Below are positions 62,991 through 64,000 of a DNA stretch of 64,000 nt, in pieces; the first letter of the stretch is position 1; each line of letters opens with the position of its first letter. A model generated the notes under the pieces. That model searched no databases. It was given only the letters and a program-made list of their open reading frames with translations, and was not told the DNA's origin. Both the position numbers and the translations under genes were made by a program. The stretch is from Candidatus Cloacimonadota bacterium. GTDB taxonomy: Bacteria > Cloacimonadota > Cloacimonadia > Cloacimonadales > Cloacimonadaceae. Location: the NCBI GenBank assembly GCA_029781115.1, contig JAKOXG010000006.1:1-64000 (forward strand). The letters are read 5' to 3'.

Positions 62991-64000
62991 TAAAGATCAG
63001 AACCAACCTGCTCAACCCCATCAGCCCTGATAAAGTGCAGCTTCTCAAGGACTATACCTTGGGCTATGAGAATGGCATCATCAAGCTGATCCGCCCCTAC
63101 GATCCCAACCAGGATGCAGACGGCGAACAAGCCTTGGACTCGGTGCTCATCCCCGGCTTGATCGATCTTCACACGCATCTGAGCCAATATTGGGTGCGCG
63201 CCAGCTACCAACCCTCACTCCTGCCCTGGCTCTCGCAGCACATCTTCCCCGCTGAAGCCAAATCCAAAGACCCAGACTACGCTCAAAGAGTATCCAACGC
63301 CTTCTTCCAAGCCCTCTTCGCCTCTGGAACCACCACTGCGGTAATCTACACCGCCCCGTTCAAGCAGGCCTGTGAGATCGCCCTGGAAACAGCTCTGCAT
63401 CTGGGCGCCAGAGCTCTGATTGGCATGACGATGATGGACACCAATTCCCCACCTTACCTCGAGCAACAGACCGTCCAGGCACTGGATGACAGCTTTGAGC
63501 TGTTTGAGCGCTACAACACACGTGACAGCCGCATCGGCTATATCTTCTCGCCTCGTTTTGCCCTTTCTTGCAGTGCAGACCTGATGAAACAGACAGCAGA
63601 CTTTGCTCACCGGCACGATGCCTACATCCAAAGCCATATATCCGAAAACAAGGACGAGGTCGCCCAAGTGAAAGAACTCTTCGGCAAAAGAAGTTACACC
63701 CAAGTCTATGAGGATTTCGGTTTACTGGGCTCCAAGACTATCATGGGACACGCCATCCACCTTTCAGGGGAGGAGATAGACATCTTGGCACGCACCAATA
63801 CCGCCATCGCTCACTGCCCGGAATCCAACTTCTTTTTGAAGAGTGGCGAATTTCCCTTTGCCGCCTTGCTTGATAAATCCCTGCGCATCGGTTTGGCCAG
63901 CGACGTTGCTGCCGGCAATTCACTGAGCATGTGGCAACAGGCCAAATTTGCCAGCTACAGGCAAAGCTCTCTCTCCCTATCACCGCAGCGACTCTTTTGG
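62987..64000 (+). CDS. guaD: Guanine deaminase, N-terminal 338 residues (runs off window)
   Basis: Deaminates guanine to xanthine in purine salvage or degradation. The visible part has VLIPGLIDLHTHLSQY (metal-binding His pair at 62 and 64), QSHISENKDEV, GLLGSKTIMGHAIHLSGEEID, AHCPESNFFLKSG and GLASDVAAGNSLSMW, closely following the guanine deaminase pattern. It starts with GTG at 62987 inside the stop of the upstream gene, with AGAAGG about 11 bases upstream. The C-terminal end lies outside the window. Confidence 0.92.
   Translation, partial: MIKIRTNLLNPISPDKVQLLKDYTLGYENGIIKLIRPYDPNQDADGEQALDSVLIPGLIDLHTHLSQYWVRASYQPSLLPWLSQHIFPAEAKSKDPDYAQRVSNAFFQALFASGTTTAVIYTAPFKQACEIALETALHLGARALIGMTMMDTNSPPYLEQQTVQALDDSFELFERYNTRDSRIGYIFSPRFALSCSADLMKQTADFAHRHDAYIQSHISENKDEVAQVKELFGKRSYTQVYEDFGLLGSKTIMGHAIHLSGEEIDILARTNTAIAHCPESNFFLKSGEFPFAALLDKSLRIGLASDVAAGNSLSMWQQAKFASYRQSSLSLSPQRLFW

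Noticed and set aside
1-64000. CRISPR arrays, phage genes, insertion sequences or toxin-antitoxin pairs
   Set aside because: Looked for direct repeats with regular spacers, transposase motifs and small paired ORFs; none were convincing.

Overview
The window is about 64 kb of chromosome from an anaerobic, diderm (Gram-negative-type) bacterium. The best fit is Candidatus Cloacimonadota (WWE1) or a close relative in the Fibrobacterota-Chlorobiota-Bacteroidota neighbourhood; this is inference from gene content, not a database match. The support is: lipid A genes (lpxK and an LpxL-type acyltransferase); two very large secreted proteins ending in a FlgD-like C-terminal sorting domain with the YPNPFNP motif; PPi-dependent phosphofructokinase; NADP-type glutamate dehydrogenase; and ferredoxin-dependent indolepyruvate oxidoreductase. 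Together they suggest an amino-acid-fermenting anaerobe. No phage, insertion sequence, plasmid or CRISPR locus is visible.

Layout. 0.0-5.0 kb: a truncated glycosyltransferase and dnaX (minus), then pfp and gdhA (plus). 5.0-9.5 kb: a 1300-residue secreted protein and a repeat-bearing intergenic region. 9.5-17.4 kb: tRNA-Ala(GGC), transketolase, and the heat-shock operon hrcA-grpE-dnaK-dnaJ-rsmE with its own promoter and a CIRCE-type operator. 17.4-23.2 kb (minus): a possibly leaderless operon of a UvrC-like remnant, purC, a lone receiver, lpxK and a DASS transporter, then an AI-2E-family membrane protein. 23.2-25.8 kb: a repeat-bearing gap, dinB and a methyltransferase. 25.8-34.6 kb (plus): a PHP phosphoesterase, a small membrane protein, a MalY-type lyase, dapD, a second aminotransferase, an amidohydrolase, a GcvT-like protein, thioredoxin and the lipid A acyltransferase.

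34.6-41.4 kb (minus): ABC ATPase, permease-CPBP fusion and glmS as overlapping genes, preceded by a SurA-like lipoprotein. 41.4-47.3 kb (minus): mutS, a TPR-SPOR protein, rho and a methyltransferase. 47.3-52.5 kb (plus): a gingipain-like C25 peptidase followed after 4 bases by a class III sirtuin. 52.5-64 kb (plus): iorA-iorB, then six tightly packed genes (lysC, metG, SpoIID-domain, hslO, FG-GAP repeat protein, guaD) joined by 4-8 base overlaps or 2-base gaps.

Observations most worth a second look: (1) GlmS starts Met-Gly-Ile-Val and has no codon for the otherwise invariant N-terminal catalytic cysteine, although the rest of the glutaminase site is intact; (2) a UvrC-like protein keeps the four-cysteine cluster and UVR motif but lacks the catalytic residues and the second nuclease half; (3) IorA lacks its usual C-terminal ferredoxin domain; (4) two families of long intergenic repeats occur in inverted pairs, at 9.2/34.7 kb and 23.5/47.6 kb, the second keeping a gap-free reading frame between copies.
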